A stretch of DNA of 64,000 bases from NCBI RefSeq assembly GCF_003977755.1, contig NZ_RQWN01000003.1, positions 310,001-374,000 on the forward strand, read 5' to 3'. Positions 24,961 to 33,338 of the stretch are shown piece after piece; positions within the stretch are counted from its first letter, which is position 1; every line of letters starts with the position of its first letter. Source of the stretch: Haloterrigena salifodinae. GTDB taxonomy: Archaea; Halobacteriota; Halobacteria; Halobacteriales; Natrialbaceae. Below the pieces are notes generated by a model. It saw nothing but the letters and a program-made list of their open reading frames with translations. It was not told where the DNA came from and did no database searches. The position numbers and the translations under genes are program-made.

Positions 24961-27120
24961 TTAGGCACTCGCTTCCGCAACCGCCCGCGCCTCCTGCTCG
25001 CGAGGCGCCTCGAGGCGGACCGCGCACTGTTTGAAGTTGGGCTCCTTCGAGCGCGGGTCGACGTCCGAGAGCGTGAGTTCGTTGACCGCGGGCTGGTGAA
25101 TCGGGAGCCAGACCACGCCGTCGGGGATCGACTCGTCGCGCTCGACACGGACGGTGATCGAGCCCCGGCGGGAGACGACGTGAGCGTACTCGGCGGGGTC
25201 GTCGTCGGACTCACCGGGTCGGGACTCGAGTTCGTCGGCCAGCGCGGCGGCCGTCGCGGGGCTGACCCGGGCGACGGGGTCGTCTTCGCGCGCGCGGACG
25301 CCGGAGTTGTACGCGTCGGGACGCCGGGCCGTCGTCAGCGTGAAGGGGTACTCCTCGTCGGTCGACTCCGGTAGCGGCCGGGCCTCGCCCGTCGAGAACC
25401 GCGCGCGGCCGGAAGGGGTCGGGAACGACCACGACTCTTCGCGGATGGTCGCGTCGGCGTCCTCGCCCTCCTCGTCGGTCGCCGGCCCCTCGTAGTAGCG
25501 GTAGCCGCCCGAGACGTCCGGTTCCGGCGCGGGCCAGCGAACCGCCACCTCCTCCTCGAGGCGGTCGTAGCTGATCCCCGAGAGGTCGGCGGGGGTGCCC
25601 TCGGTCAGCGCCGCCAGTTCGTCGAAGGCCGCGTCGGGCTCGAGCGGGTCGTCGAAGAGGTCGGGGACGAGCCGATCGGCGAGGTCGCCGATCAGTTCGA
25701 GGTCGGTCTTGACGCCCGACGGTGTCTCCGTCGCGGCGCGCACGCGCGAGACCGTGCGTTCCATGTTGGTCGTCGTCCCCTCCGACTCGCCCCACGTCGC
25801 GGCAGGGAACACGACGTCGGCGAGTTCGACCGTCTCGCTGCGGAAGGCGTCCTGTACGACGAGGAAGGCGTCCTTGAGCTGTTCGCGGACGCGGTTGGCG
25901 TCGGGCATGCCGGCGACGGGGTTGGTCGCGACGGCGTAGACGGCGGCGACGTCGTCGCCGATCTCGTCGACGATGCCGACCGGGCCGGGGCCGGGGTCGT
26001 CGGGCAGGCGGGATTCGGGAACGTCCCACGTCTCGGCGACCTTGCGGCGGTGGTCGGGATCGGTGAACGGGCGCTGGCCGGGCCATGACCCCTTCGAGGA
26101 GCAGACGCGAGTCCCCATCGAATTAGCCTGACCGGTCAGCGAGAACGGGCCCGACCCGGGCCGGAGGTTCCCCGTCGCCAGACAGCAATCGATCAGCGCG
26201 CCCGACGCCGCGGTGCCGTTGACGCTCTGGTTGATTCCCATCCCCCAGTAGACGAGCGTGGGATCCTCGAGCGCCGCGGCGATTCGATCGACGTCCTCGA
26301 GGGAGACGCCGGCGGCCGCGGCGGCCTCGGCGGCGTCCGGGAGGTCCTCGCGGAGGGCATCGAAACCGTCGGTCGCTTCGGCGACGAACGCCTCGTCGAC
26401 GCGGTCGGTCTCGACGACGCGCGCGAGGACGGCGCGGGCGAGGTCGAGGTCCCCGCCGGGCGAGAGGGGCACGTGGTGATCTGCGACCTCGGCGGTCTCA
26501 CTTTCGATGGGGTCGACGACGATCAGTTTCGAATCGTCGTCGTCGGCCGATTGGCTGATCCACCGGAACATGACCGGGTGGGCCGCGGCCGGGTTCGCAC
26601 CCCAGACGAGGTGGGTCTCGGCCTCGGGGATGTCGTCGTAGGTCGGCGGCGGCGCGTCGCTCCCGAAGGCGTCGTAGTAGGCCGTGACGGCCGAGGCCAT
26701 ACACAGCGTCGTGTTAGCGTCGTAGTACGGCGTGCCGAGGCCCCCACGGGCGAGTTTGCCCAGCGCGTAGGCGGCCTCGTTGGTCTGCTGGCCGCTACCG
26801 AGGACGGCGACCCCTTCACCGCCGGCGCCGTGCTCGAGCGCCGCGTCGAGCCCTTCGGCGGCGCGCTCGAGGGCGGTCTCCCAGGTCGTCGGCACCAGTT
26901 CGCCGTTCCGGCGGACGAGCGGGCGGGTGAGCCACTCGGCGCCGGGGTCGACGGACTCGGTGATACCGCGCTGACAGGCCAGCCCGTTGTTGACCGGGTG
27001 GGCGGCGTCGCCGCGGACGACGTCGAGGCCGTATCCCTGTTCGACGGGACGGTGGACGTGACCGCAGCCGACGGCACACCGCATACACGTCGTCGATACC
27101 AGATCAGTCACGCCGTCCAC
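24961..27120 (-). CDS. nasA: assimilatory nitrate reductase catalytic subunit
   Basis: Reduces nitrate to nitrite with a molybdenum bis-MGD cofactor. 719 residues. The N-terminal [4Fe-4S] site is CMRCAVGCGH with a later cysteine in GLACQRGI. Pterin-binding features follow (GSGQQTNEAAYALGKLARGGLGT; WGANPAAAHPV; GNLRPGSGPFSLTGQANSMG). The C-terminal molybdopterin-dinucleotide-binding domain spans about residues 590-719 (LTTARRPDAYNSGVRARED). No membrane anchor or Tat signal is present, so it is cytosolic, as expected for assimilation. It starts at GTG (27120); no ATG gives a complete iron-sulfur motif. It is first in the nasA-narK operon and is preceded by the nitrogen motif. Confidence 0.93.
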   Translation of the reverse strand: MDGVTDLVSTTCMRCAVGCGHVHRPVEQGYGLDVVRGDAAHPVNNGLACQRGITESVDPGAEWLTRPLVRRNGELVPTTWETALERAAEGLDAALEHGAGGEGVAVLGSGQQTNEAAYALGKLARGGLGTPYYDANTTLCMASAVTAYYDAFGSDAPPPTYDDIPEAETHLVWGANPAAAHPVMFRWISQSADDDDSKLIVVDPIESETAEVADHHVPLSPGGDLDLARAVLARVVETDRVDEAFVAEATDGFDALREDLPDAAEAAAAAGVSLEDVDRIAAALEDPTLVYWGMGINQSVNGTAASGALIDCCLATGNLRPGSGPFSLTGQANSMGTRVCSSKGSWPGQRPFTDPDHRRKVAETWDVPESRLPDDPGPGPVGIVDEIGDDVAAVYAVATNPVAGMPDANRVREQLKDAFLVVQDAFRSETVELADVVFPAATWGESEGTTTNMERTVSRVRAATETPSGVKTDLELIGDLADRLVPDLFDDPLEPDAAFDELAALTEGTPADLSGISYDRLEEEVAVRWPAPEPDVSGGYRYYEGPATDEEGEDADATIREESWSFPTPSGRARFSTGEARPLPESTDEEYPFTLTTARRPDAYNSGVRAREDDPVARVSPATAAALADELESRPGESDDDPAEYAHVVSRRGSITVRVERDESIPDGVVWLPIHQPAVNELTLSDVDPRSKEPNFKQCAVRLEAPREQEARAVAEASA

Positions 27121-27146
27121 CTCCGACCCGACACGAGACGACCGGC

Positions 27147-27165
27147 GTGTGATTTACAATCACAC
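27147..27165 (-). promoter_or_regulatory. near-perfect hairpin in the nasA leader
   Basis: GTGTGATT-TAC-AATCACAC: an exact 8-bp inverted repeat with a three-base centre, 27-45 nt upstream of the nasA GTG. It would be part of the mRNA leader if transcription starts near 27205. It could be a protein site on DNA or an RNA hairpin controlling access to the start codon. Confidence 0.5.
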
Positions 27166-27234
27166 TCTGCATCGGGGATTTGACCCAACTTCATGGACTC
27201 TTTCACAGAAATAGGGAACGTATGGGGCTACTAA

Positions 27235-27252
27235 ACGGTAATCGTTTACAAA
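27235..27252 (-). promoter_or_regulatory. nasA-narK promoter nitrogen motif
   Basis: TTTGTAAACGATTACCGT on the coding strand, identical over 18 nt to the site upstream of nitrite reductase. It is followed by TTAGTAG, a weaker TATA-like box. Its distance to the start codon is about 115 nt, leaving a leader of roughly 85 nt. Confidence 0.7.
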
Positions 27253-27499
27253 CTGTAACTATTTCCCCGATAAAGCGTCCCATCCATCAATCTACGGATG
27301 GATAGGGAGAATATAAGGATGTGAAATCATCGGACGAGGGGAGCGATCGGACGGGCGTCCACGAATCGACGGGTCATATGATGGGGACTCGTGACATACG
27401 GACGCGGAGCTCGGCTCGAGCCCTCGCGACTGCGGTCGCTCCCGAACGAAACGGTCACAGGAAAATCCGGTCGCGTCGCGAGAATCGCCGACCGAGCGG
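27253..27499. other. intergenic region between nasA promoter and tatCo 3' end
   Basis: AT-rich near nasA (27253-27320), with the inverted words CCATCCATC and GGATGGATAGG at about 27283-27307 that can pair. The remainder to 27499 is the 3' flank of the TatC gene and shows no gene I can support. Confidence 0.35.
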
Positions 27500-28474
27500 T
27501 CAGTCCCGCCCGACCCACCTCAGGACGAGGAGGGTCCCCTCGAACAGGATGATCATCGTGACGGCGACGATGATTGGCGCCATCCCGGTCGGGTCCATCG
27601 TGAACATGAAGGACAGTCCCGCAAAGCCCGCCCAGAAGTAGAGGCGCTTCTGGGCCAGCCAGCGGCGGGTCGTCACGCCCATCATGATCGCGAGCATGAT
27701 GAACAGCGGAATCTGGAAGACGATCGCGAGGAAGCCGGTCAGCGTGATGATCAGATCGAACGTTTCGCCGAGCGCGTACGCGATATCGGCGCTGCCCTCC
27801 GCGTAGTACGTGAAGTACTGGAAGAGGACGGGCAAGACGAGCACGTACGAGAACAGCATGCCGAGCGCGGCGAGAACGACGCTCAGCGGAACGGACGCCA
27901 GGTAGTACTTGCGTTCGTGGGGGTACAGCCCTGGCTTCATGAACTTGTAACACTCGTAGACGAACGTCGGCAGGGCCACCATGATGCCCAGCAGCGCCGA
28001 GAGCTTGATCCGCGTCATCCACAACTCGAGCGGATGGTAGATATGCGGCGGCGGCACTTGCTCGGCCTGGGTCGGGAAGACGTCGAGCCAGATGAACTCG
28101 AGGGCCTCCGACGCCCCCAGCAGGCCGATCGCGGTCCCGGTCGCCCCGAACAGGAGGACGATCGCGAACCGGAGCACCATCTCCTCGATGTGATCGGCCA
28201 ACGGCATCTCCTCGTCGTCCGGGGGCGTTGAGATGCCGCCGATATCGTCGTCGGGGTCGGGGTAGTCGGTCTCGCCGTGATCGGCGTGGTCGCCGACGAC
28301 GCCCTCGCCGTCGGTTTCGATCGGCCGGCCGTCGGAATCGGGCTCCTCTCCGCCGTCAGTCACGACCGGCGGGGCGTCGTCACTCCCGCCGTCGATCGGC
28401 GGGTCCACGGTGGGCGACTCCCGTGGTTCCGTGGACCCCTCGACGTCCCTACGGTTCGCCGGCTCGTCCGACAT
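27500..28474 (-). CDS. tatCo: TatC translocase subunit, single-length form (TatCo)
   Basis: Core receptor of the twin-arginine translocase, the main export route for folded proteins in haloarchaea. 324 residues: an acidic, disordered N-terminal extension of about 100 residues (repeats of D, E, G), then the TatC domain starting at MPLADHIEEMVLRFAIVLLF with six helices. The conserved cytosolic loop FVYECYKFMKPGLYPHERKY (about residues 178-197) is the signal-peptide-recognition region. It is divergent from tatCt across 143 nt, the usual haloarchaeal arrangement. Confidence 0.93.
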   Translation of the reverse strand: MSDEPANRRDVEGSTEPRESPTVDPPIDGGSDDAPPVVTDGGEEPDSDGRPIETDGEGVVGDHADHGETDYPDPDDDIGGISTPPDDEEMPLADHIEEMVLRFAIVLLFGATGTAIGLLGASEALEFIWLDVFPTQAEQVPPPHIYHPLELWMTRIKLSALLGIMVALPTFVYECYKFMKPGLYPHERKYYLASVPLSVVLAALGMLFSYVLVLPVLFQYFTYYAEGSADIAYALGETFDLIITLTGFLAIVFQIPLFIMLAIMMGVTTRRWLAQKRLYFWAGFAGLSFMFTMDPTGMAPIIVAVTMIILFEGTLLVLRWVGRD

Positions 28475-28617
28475 CTATAGAGGTATGACGGGCCCCCGGT
28501 TATAGGCCTTTTTCTTACGGACATCCTGCGAAAGCGATGAAGGTCGAGTACGCGCCCGTAGCCGGCCCCAGCACACGAAAGGTTGATAACTGGATGTCAG
28601 TTAGCCACAGACGATAA
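28475..28617. promoter_or_regulatory. shared divergent promoter region of tatCo and tatCt
   Basis: 143 nt between the two start codons. On the tatCo side a T-run (CCTTTTTCTTACGG, about 28508-28521) gives AAGAAAAAGG on its coding strand, a plausible TATA/BRE area about 40 nt from the ATG. On the tatCt side only GGTTGATAACTGG is suggestive. No operator recognised. Confidence 0.4.
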
Positions 28618-30963
28618 ATGAGTTCTGCCGTCGACGAAGATACGGCCAAAGCCATCAACGCCGGTCGGGAGACGATCGGTACGATGCTCTCGACCGCGCA
28701 GACGCATCTCCAGAAGGTATTCATCGTCTTCGTCATCGGCTTCATCGGGTCCTTCTACGCCCTTCGCGTTTTCGTCTGGGACTTCCTCGAGGCGACGGCG
28801 AAAGCGCAGATGAACGAAGAAATCGCCGAAGCGACGAATATCATCACCCGTACGCCGTTCGAGGTCATCCTCTTGCAGGCGAAGATCGGGATGCTGATCG
28901 GCGTCATCGTCGCGATCCCGGCACTGCTGTTCTTCTCGCGGCACACGCTTCGCGAGCGCGGTTTCCAGTCGGCATTTCCCGTCTCGCGCGGATACATCGC
29001 CGCCTTCGCGCTGATGTCGTTCGCGCTGTTCTGGATCGGCGTCGCGTACGCGTACGGCGTCTTCTTCCCGTTCACCTTCTCCTTCCTCGGCAAGATCGCC
29101 TACGACACCGGCGTCACGCCGAGCTGGGGCATCACCGAGTTCACCGAGTTCGTCGCCCTGTTGACCATCTCGTTCGGTCTAGCGGCGCAACTGCCGCTGG
29201 CGATGAGCGTCCTCTCGTACACCGAAATCGTTTCCTACGAGACGTTCCGGGACAAGTGGCGCCACGCGATCGTCGCGATCACGGTCTTCGGCGCGTTCTT
29301 CTCTCCACCGGACCCGTTCACGCAGGTCATGTGGGCGCTGCCGCTGATGGCCCTCTACGGCTTCAGTCTCGGCCTCGCGAAGGTCGTCGCCAACATCCGC
29401 CGGCGCGGCGCGGCCGAACTCGAGACAGGCACCGCGTTTATGAAACGGCGCCTCCTCCAGTTCGTCGGCGTACTGGTGCTCGTCGCCGCCGGGACGACCG
29501 CCTTCGTCAATCGCGACGGGTTCGATCGACTCGACGAAGCCGTCTTTCCGCTGCTCCCGGCACCGATTCGTCCCGAGGGAACGCTCGGTCTCGAGACGTA
29601 CGCGGCCGAACACGGCCTGCTGGGTGACGCCGCCGTCGGCGGCATGGTCGCCGCCGCGGTCGGGTTCCTCGCCCTCCTCGTCTACACGATCCGCGTGTTA
29701 CAGGCGCCGATCTACCCTCGGGAGGACGACCTTCGGAACGCGGAAGACCCCGAGGACGTCGACTTCGAGACGCTCTCGGTCGATGACATCGGGGAGATTC
29801 CGGCGACGGTCTTCCTCTCGATGGACGAAGAGGAGGCCCTCGACCACTCCCGACAGGCGATGTACGACGATAACCGGGAGAAGGCCCAGACGATCCTCGA
29901 CCGGTTCGACACGCTGCAGGAACAGCAGGCGGGCGACGACGCGGACGGCGAGGGCGGCGCCGCAGCCGCCGACGCGGCCGGCGGGGCGGCCGGCGGAGCC
30001 GGCGGTGACGACGACGACGAGAGCGTCTTCTCGAGCACCGCCGCGGGAATGCTCGACGCGTTCACCGAAGACGAGACCACCGAGGAGGACATCGGCGGCT
30101 ACGCCTACGATCTAGCCTTCATCGTCGACAGCCTCACGTCGAAAGCGATCTACATCGTCGGCGTCTTCATGGCCGTTCTCGGTAGTTCGTTCCTCGCGAT
30201 GTATCAGGGCGGATTCGGATTCATCCTCGCCCAGTTCGTCGATCGCGTCCCGCCGGAAGTCCTCAATGAAGTCACCGAGAACGCGGGCGAGACGAGTCAG
30301 GTGACGCCGGCGGTGATCGAGGAGCTCGGGCTGGTCGTCGCCTTACACCCCGTCGAAGTGCTGATCTTCATGGTGAAGGTGAGTACGATCCTCGGGTTCA
30401 TCGCCGTCGTCCCCCTGATCATGTACTGGGGCTGGCCGGCAGCCAGAGAGCGCGGGCTGGTCCGGGGCGACCCGCGGGTGTTCCTCGTCTGGGGACTCGC
30501 GATATTCCTCGGCTTCGGCGCCGGGCTGTTCGTCGGGTTCTACTGGATCGCCCCGTCGATAATCTCGTATCTCATCACCGACGCCCTCCAGAACGGCATA
30601 GTCGTCTCCTTCCGGATCAACAGCTTCTCCTGGCTGGTGATCTACACGACCCTCGGCGTCGGCTTCCTCTTCAACATCATCGTCACGATGGCGCTGTTCC
30701 ACGTCGGCGGCATCGTCAGCTACCGGACGATGCTCGGGCGCTGGCGACCCGTCGTCGTCGGCATCTTCACGCTGGCCGCCTTCGCTAGCCCGAAGGGCGT
30801 CCTGACGATGCTGATGCTGGCGATTCCGCTGGCGCTGACGTACCTGCTCGGGCTCATCCTCCTCTACGTGCTCACCGCCGGCGGCCGCCTGTTCGGCGGC
30901 GGCGGGGGCGGCGAACCGGCCGACCCGGAGCCCGAACCCGAATCGGGCGCGACCCCCGAGTAG
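28618..30963 (+). CDS. tatCt: tandem TatC fusion (TatCt)
   Basis: 781 residues. The first TatC domain covers about residues 20-265 and the second about 500-755. Between them lie two extra hydrophobic segments (FVGVLVLVAAGTTAFV and AVGGMVAAAVGFLALLVYTIRVL) and an acidic, Gly/Ala-rich linker (GDDADGEGGAAAADAAGG at about 440-458). The segment count agrees with the 14-helix TatCt of haloarchaea. Both halves keep the C-terminal helix pattern ITVFGAFFSPPDPFTQVMWALPLMALYGFSLGL / IFTLAAFASPKGVLTMLMLAIPLALTYLLGLI. The tail ends in a Pro/Glu-rich stretch. The product probably forms part of the translocase with TatCo. Confidence 0.93.
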   Translation: MSSAVDEDTAKAINAGRETIGTMLSTAQTHLQKVFIVFVIGFIGSFYALRVFVWDFLEATAKAQMNEEIAEATNIITRTPFEVILLQAKIGMLIGVIVAIPALLFFSRHTLRERGFQSAFPVSRGYIAAFALMSFALFWIGVAYAYGVFFPFTFSFLGKIAYDTGVTPSWGITEFTEFVALLTISFGLAAQLPLAMSVLSYTEIVSYETFRDKWRHAIVAITVFGAFFSPPDPFTQVMWALPLMALYGFSLGLAKVVANIRRRGAAELETGTAFMKRRLLQFVGVLVLVAAGTTAFVNRDGFDRLDEAVFPLLPAPIRPEGTLGLETYAAEHGLLGDAAVGGMVAAAVGFLALLVYTIRVLQAPIYPREDDLRNAEDPEDVDFETLSVDDIGEIPATVFLSMDEEEALDHSRQAMYDDNREKAQTILDRFDTLQEQQAGDDADGEGGAAAADAAGGAAGGAGGDDDDESVFSSTAAGMLDAFTEDETTEEDIGGYAYDLAFIVDSLTSKAIYIVGVFMAVLGSSFLAMYQGGFGFILAQFVDRVPPEVLNEVTENAGETSQVTPAVIEELGLVVALHPVEVLIFMVKVSTILGFIAVVPLIMYWGWPAARERGLVRGDPRVFLVWGLAIFLGFGAGLFVGFYWIAPSIISYLITDALQNGIVVSFRINSFSWLVIYTTLGVGFLFNIIVTMALFHVGGIVSYRTMLGRWRPVVVGIFTLAAFASPKGVLTMLMLAIPLALTYLLGLILLYVLTAGGRLFGGGGGGEPADPEPEPESGATPE

Positions 30964-31022
30964 TCGGTCGCCGCCGTCGTGACAACGACTGTTAAGACGG
31001 CCGCCTGCAAACGATCACGCAA

Positions 31023-31205
31023 ATGCCGAAGATCAGCGTCGAAATTCCACAGGAACTGCTGGACGATCTGGACGATCACGTCGGCGACGAAGGCAAGTTC
31101 GTCAACCGCAGCGACGCGATCCGCGCGTCGGTTCGCAAGACCCTCGACCTGTTAGACGAGATCGACGAGCGACACGACCGACTCGAGGCCGACGAGCGGG
31201 AGTAA
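31023..31205 (+). CDS. ribbon-helix-helix (CopG/Arc/MetJ-like) regulator
   Basis: 60 residues. MPKISVEIPQELLDDLDDHV gives the beta strand and first helix of an RHH fold, and FVNRSDAIRASVRKTLDLLDEI gives the second helix with the NRSDAIR motif that is nearly universal in this family. The C-terminus is a short acidic helix. It is monocistronic, 59 nt after tatCt. Its target is unknown; no toxin gene is adjacent. Confidence 0.85.
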   Translation: MPKISVEIPQELLDDLDDHVGDEGKFVNRSDAIRASVRKTLDLLDEIDERHDRLEADERE

Positions 31206-31347
31206 GCAGTTCGCCGCGACGGATCCGCGGGTACAGAGGACCAAGTAGCGGTGCGACGCGGCGCCAGTGGCGCGAAAAACGGCGCCAACAGCAGGATTCG
31301 AGCGCGGGACGAACCGAGTCAGCTCGAGTCGTCCCGAACCGGCGTCC

Positions 31348-32130
31348 TCACTCCTCGAGGGGCTGTGCGAACCCGAAGTTCGGCTTGACATCCTCGATTC
31401 GGACGTCGACGACGTCGCCCGACTCGGTGCCGGGAACGAACAGGCGGTAGCCGTCGACGCTTGCGATCCCGTCGCCCTCGCTACCGACGTCGACGATCTC
31501 GACCTCGAGTTCGTCGCCCTCTCGGACGGGGGCGGTGAGACGGCCCTTCCCGATCAGGTAGATCTCGGAGGACTCCTCGCGGCTGGCCTTCGGCGCGGTC
31601 GCGCGGACGTACTGGAACTCGTCGTCGATGTCGGCCCGGAGGTCGTCGACGTCCGGCCCCTCGAAGACCTTCACGACGAAGTTGCCGCCGGACTCGAGGA
31701 GTTCGAGCGCGGTCTCGAAGGCCTGACGCGCGAGGTACAGCGAGCGGGCCTGGTCCAGCGAGTACTCCCCGGACATGTTAGGTGCCATGTCCGAGACGAC
31801 CACGTCCACGGAGCCGCCCGCGGCGTCGGTGACGCGGTCGCGGGTCTTCTCCTCGGTCATGTCGCCGCGGATCGTCTCGACGCGCTCGTTCAGCGTCTCG
31901 TCCTCTAAGTCCTTGATCCGCTGGAGGTCGACGCCGATGACGGTTCCCTGCGGACCGACCTTCTCGGCGGCGACCTGCAGCCAGCCGCCGGGGGCGGCAC
32001 CAAGGTCGACGACCGCGTCGCGTCCGGAGATAACGTTCTCGAGGTCGTCGAGCTGTTTGAGTTTGTAGGCCGCCCGACTCCGGTAGCCCTGCTGTTTCGC
32101 CCTGTTGTAGTAGTCGTCTTTGCGAGCCAT
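31348..32130 (-). CDS. rlmE: 23S rRNA uridine 2'-O-methyltransferase with TRAM domain
   Basis: Methylates the ribose of a uridine in the A-loop of 23S rRNA (RlmE/FtsJ family). 260 residues. The K-D-K-E catalytic set is visible: SRAAYKL (Lys), VVSDMAPN (Asp), NFVVKVF (Lys) and SSEIYL (Glu). The SAM site is VVDLGAAPGGWLQVAAEKVG. Residues about 205-260 form a TRAM domain (VREGDELEVEIVDVGSEGDGIASVDGYRLFVPG), an RNA-binding add-on typical of haloarchaeal RlmE. Divergent from the small gene at 32309. Confidence 0.93.
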   Translation of the reverse strand: MARKDDYYNRAKQQGYRSRAAYKLKQLDDLENVISGRDAVVDLGAAPGGWLQVAAEKVGPQGTVIGVDLQRIKDLEDETLNERVETIRGDMTEEKTRDRVTDAAGGSVDVVVSDMAPNMSGEYSLDQARSLYLARQAFETALELLESGGNFVVKVFEGPDVDDLRADIDDEFQYVRATAPKASREESSEIYLIGKGRLTAPVREGDELEVEIVDVGSEGDGIASVDGYRLFVPGTESGDVVDVRIEDVKPNFGFAQPLEE

Positions 32131-32308
32131 GATCGAGTTGTGACATCGCTAGTGGCCCGGTACGGATAGGTGTGGCGAGATGACGGCCGGAAACGCCATC
32201 GAGACCGGTGGAGACCAGTCGACGGCCCGAAAATCGGAGCGCTCGCGGAACCGGAAGGTAGCAGTTTCGTGCATGCTGCTTACGGCGAGCGGCCGCGACC
32301 GCTCGCAC

Positions 32309-32554
32309 ATGGACACGCCACCAGAACTGGAAGCCGCGGTCGACGATCGCGACGACGTCACGATTACGAAACGCGAGTACGGCACCGAGCAGGTCATCGC
32401 CGTCGATTTCGGCCCGACCGGCGCCAAGCCGTCGCTCGACGTCGTCGAGGGGACGGCAATCGTCGTCGTCGACGGCCAACAGTTCGAGTTCGACATCCCC
32501 GCCGGCGCGAGCGACGTGACGGTCAACGACGGAATCCTGACGATTACGAACTGA
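32309..32554 (+). CDS. small acidic haloarchaeal protein (Hsp20-like pattern)
   Basis: 81 residues, predicted beta-rich: DVTITKREYGTEQVIAVDFGP, LDVVEGTAIVVVDGQQFEFDIPAGASDVTVNDGILTI. The end (DIPAGASDVTVNDGILTITN) resembles the last strands of alpha-crystallin/Hsp20 domains, but the protein is too short for a full one. I start it at the ATG at 32309, because the 43 residues upstream in this frame are rich in Arg and unlike the rest. Its stop abuts the stop of the convergent gene. Confidence 0.6.
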   Translation: MDTPPELEAAVDDRDDVTITKREYGTEQVIAVDFGPTGAKPSLDVVEGTAIVVVDGQQFEFDIPAGASDVTVNDGILTITN

Positions 32555-33244
32555 TCAGTCGCTCGAGTCGCCGGGGTCGCCCCGGCGGGCGACGTCCTCC
32601 TCGGAATCGATCTCGGCCTCCGGCTCGCCGTCGGTCACCTCGTCGGGATCGACGTCGACGTCGTCGCGGTCGCGGTCGTCGGCGGTCGTCTCCTCGACCC
32701 GGCCCGCCGTATCCTGTGACGATTCGATCTCCGCCGGCGACTCCATCTGGTCGTCGGGATCGACCCGCGGCCCATCCTCCGGGGAGTCGTAGAACTCGTC
32801 GTCCTCGACCATCGGGTCCGTCCCCTCTCGGTTGCCGATTTCGTTATCCGGCGTCGTCCCGGGCTCGTCGGGCGGCGCTTCGGTGGGGTTCGAGGCTACC
32901 GGCTCGCCGGGGTCGTAGTCGGCGTCCTGGGAGCCGATCTCGGCAGCCCCGTCGTCGGACGACGCCTCCTCGTTCGGCTCGTCGCCCGACGTGACGGCGT
33001 CCGCCGCGACCTCGGCTTCGAGTCGGATCGCGTCCCCGGTCCATTCGCCGACGGCGCTGTCGGCAAGCGGGACAGCCTCCTCGCCGCTCCCCCAGTCGAG
33101 AGCGGCTCGCGTCGAGTCGCCGACGTCCGACGCTGGTTCCACGTAGGCGGTCTCCGGATCGACGTCGGCGACGACACCGACCCGTTCGCCGTCGGCCGTC
33201 TCAACGGGCTTTCCGACGTCGTCGCTGGTGAAGCTCGGGCTCAT
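32555..33244 (-). CDS. PRC-barrel-like domain with long acidic tail
   Basis: 229 residues. The first 75 (FTSDDVGKPVETADGERVGVVADVDPETAYVEP, then WTGDAIRLE) resemble a PRC-barrel fold and align by eye with the protein at 35305 (GKxIxxxxGxxIGVVxDID...VEP...DAIRL). The remaining 150 residues are disordered and very acidic, with repeated D, E and P, as in many haloarchaeal tails. No catalytic motif. Function unknown; PRC-barrels often mediate protein contacts in RNA processing or photosynthesis. Confidence 0.6.
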   Translation of the reverse strand: MSPSFTSDDVGKPVETADGERVGVVADVDPETAYVEPASDVGDSTRAALDWGSGEEAVPLADSAVGEWTGDAIRLEAEVAADAVTSGDEPNEEASSDDGAAEIGSQDADYDPGEPVASNPTEAPPDEPGTTPDNEIGNREGTDPMVEDDEFYDSPEDGPRVDPDDQMESPAEIESSQDTAGRVEETTADDRDRDDVDVDPDEVTDGEPEAEIDSEEDVARRGDPGDSSD

Positions 33245-33338
33245 CTCCTCGGGGTTCGCCCGGCCAGAAAAAGCCCTTCCTGCCTGCAGGTGCTCGGGCG
33301 CTCACCGACCGACACCGCCGGTTATCGGGGTCAAGCGC

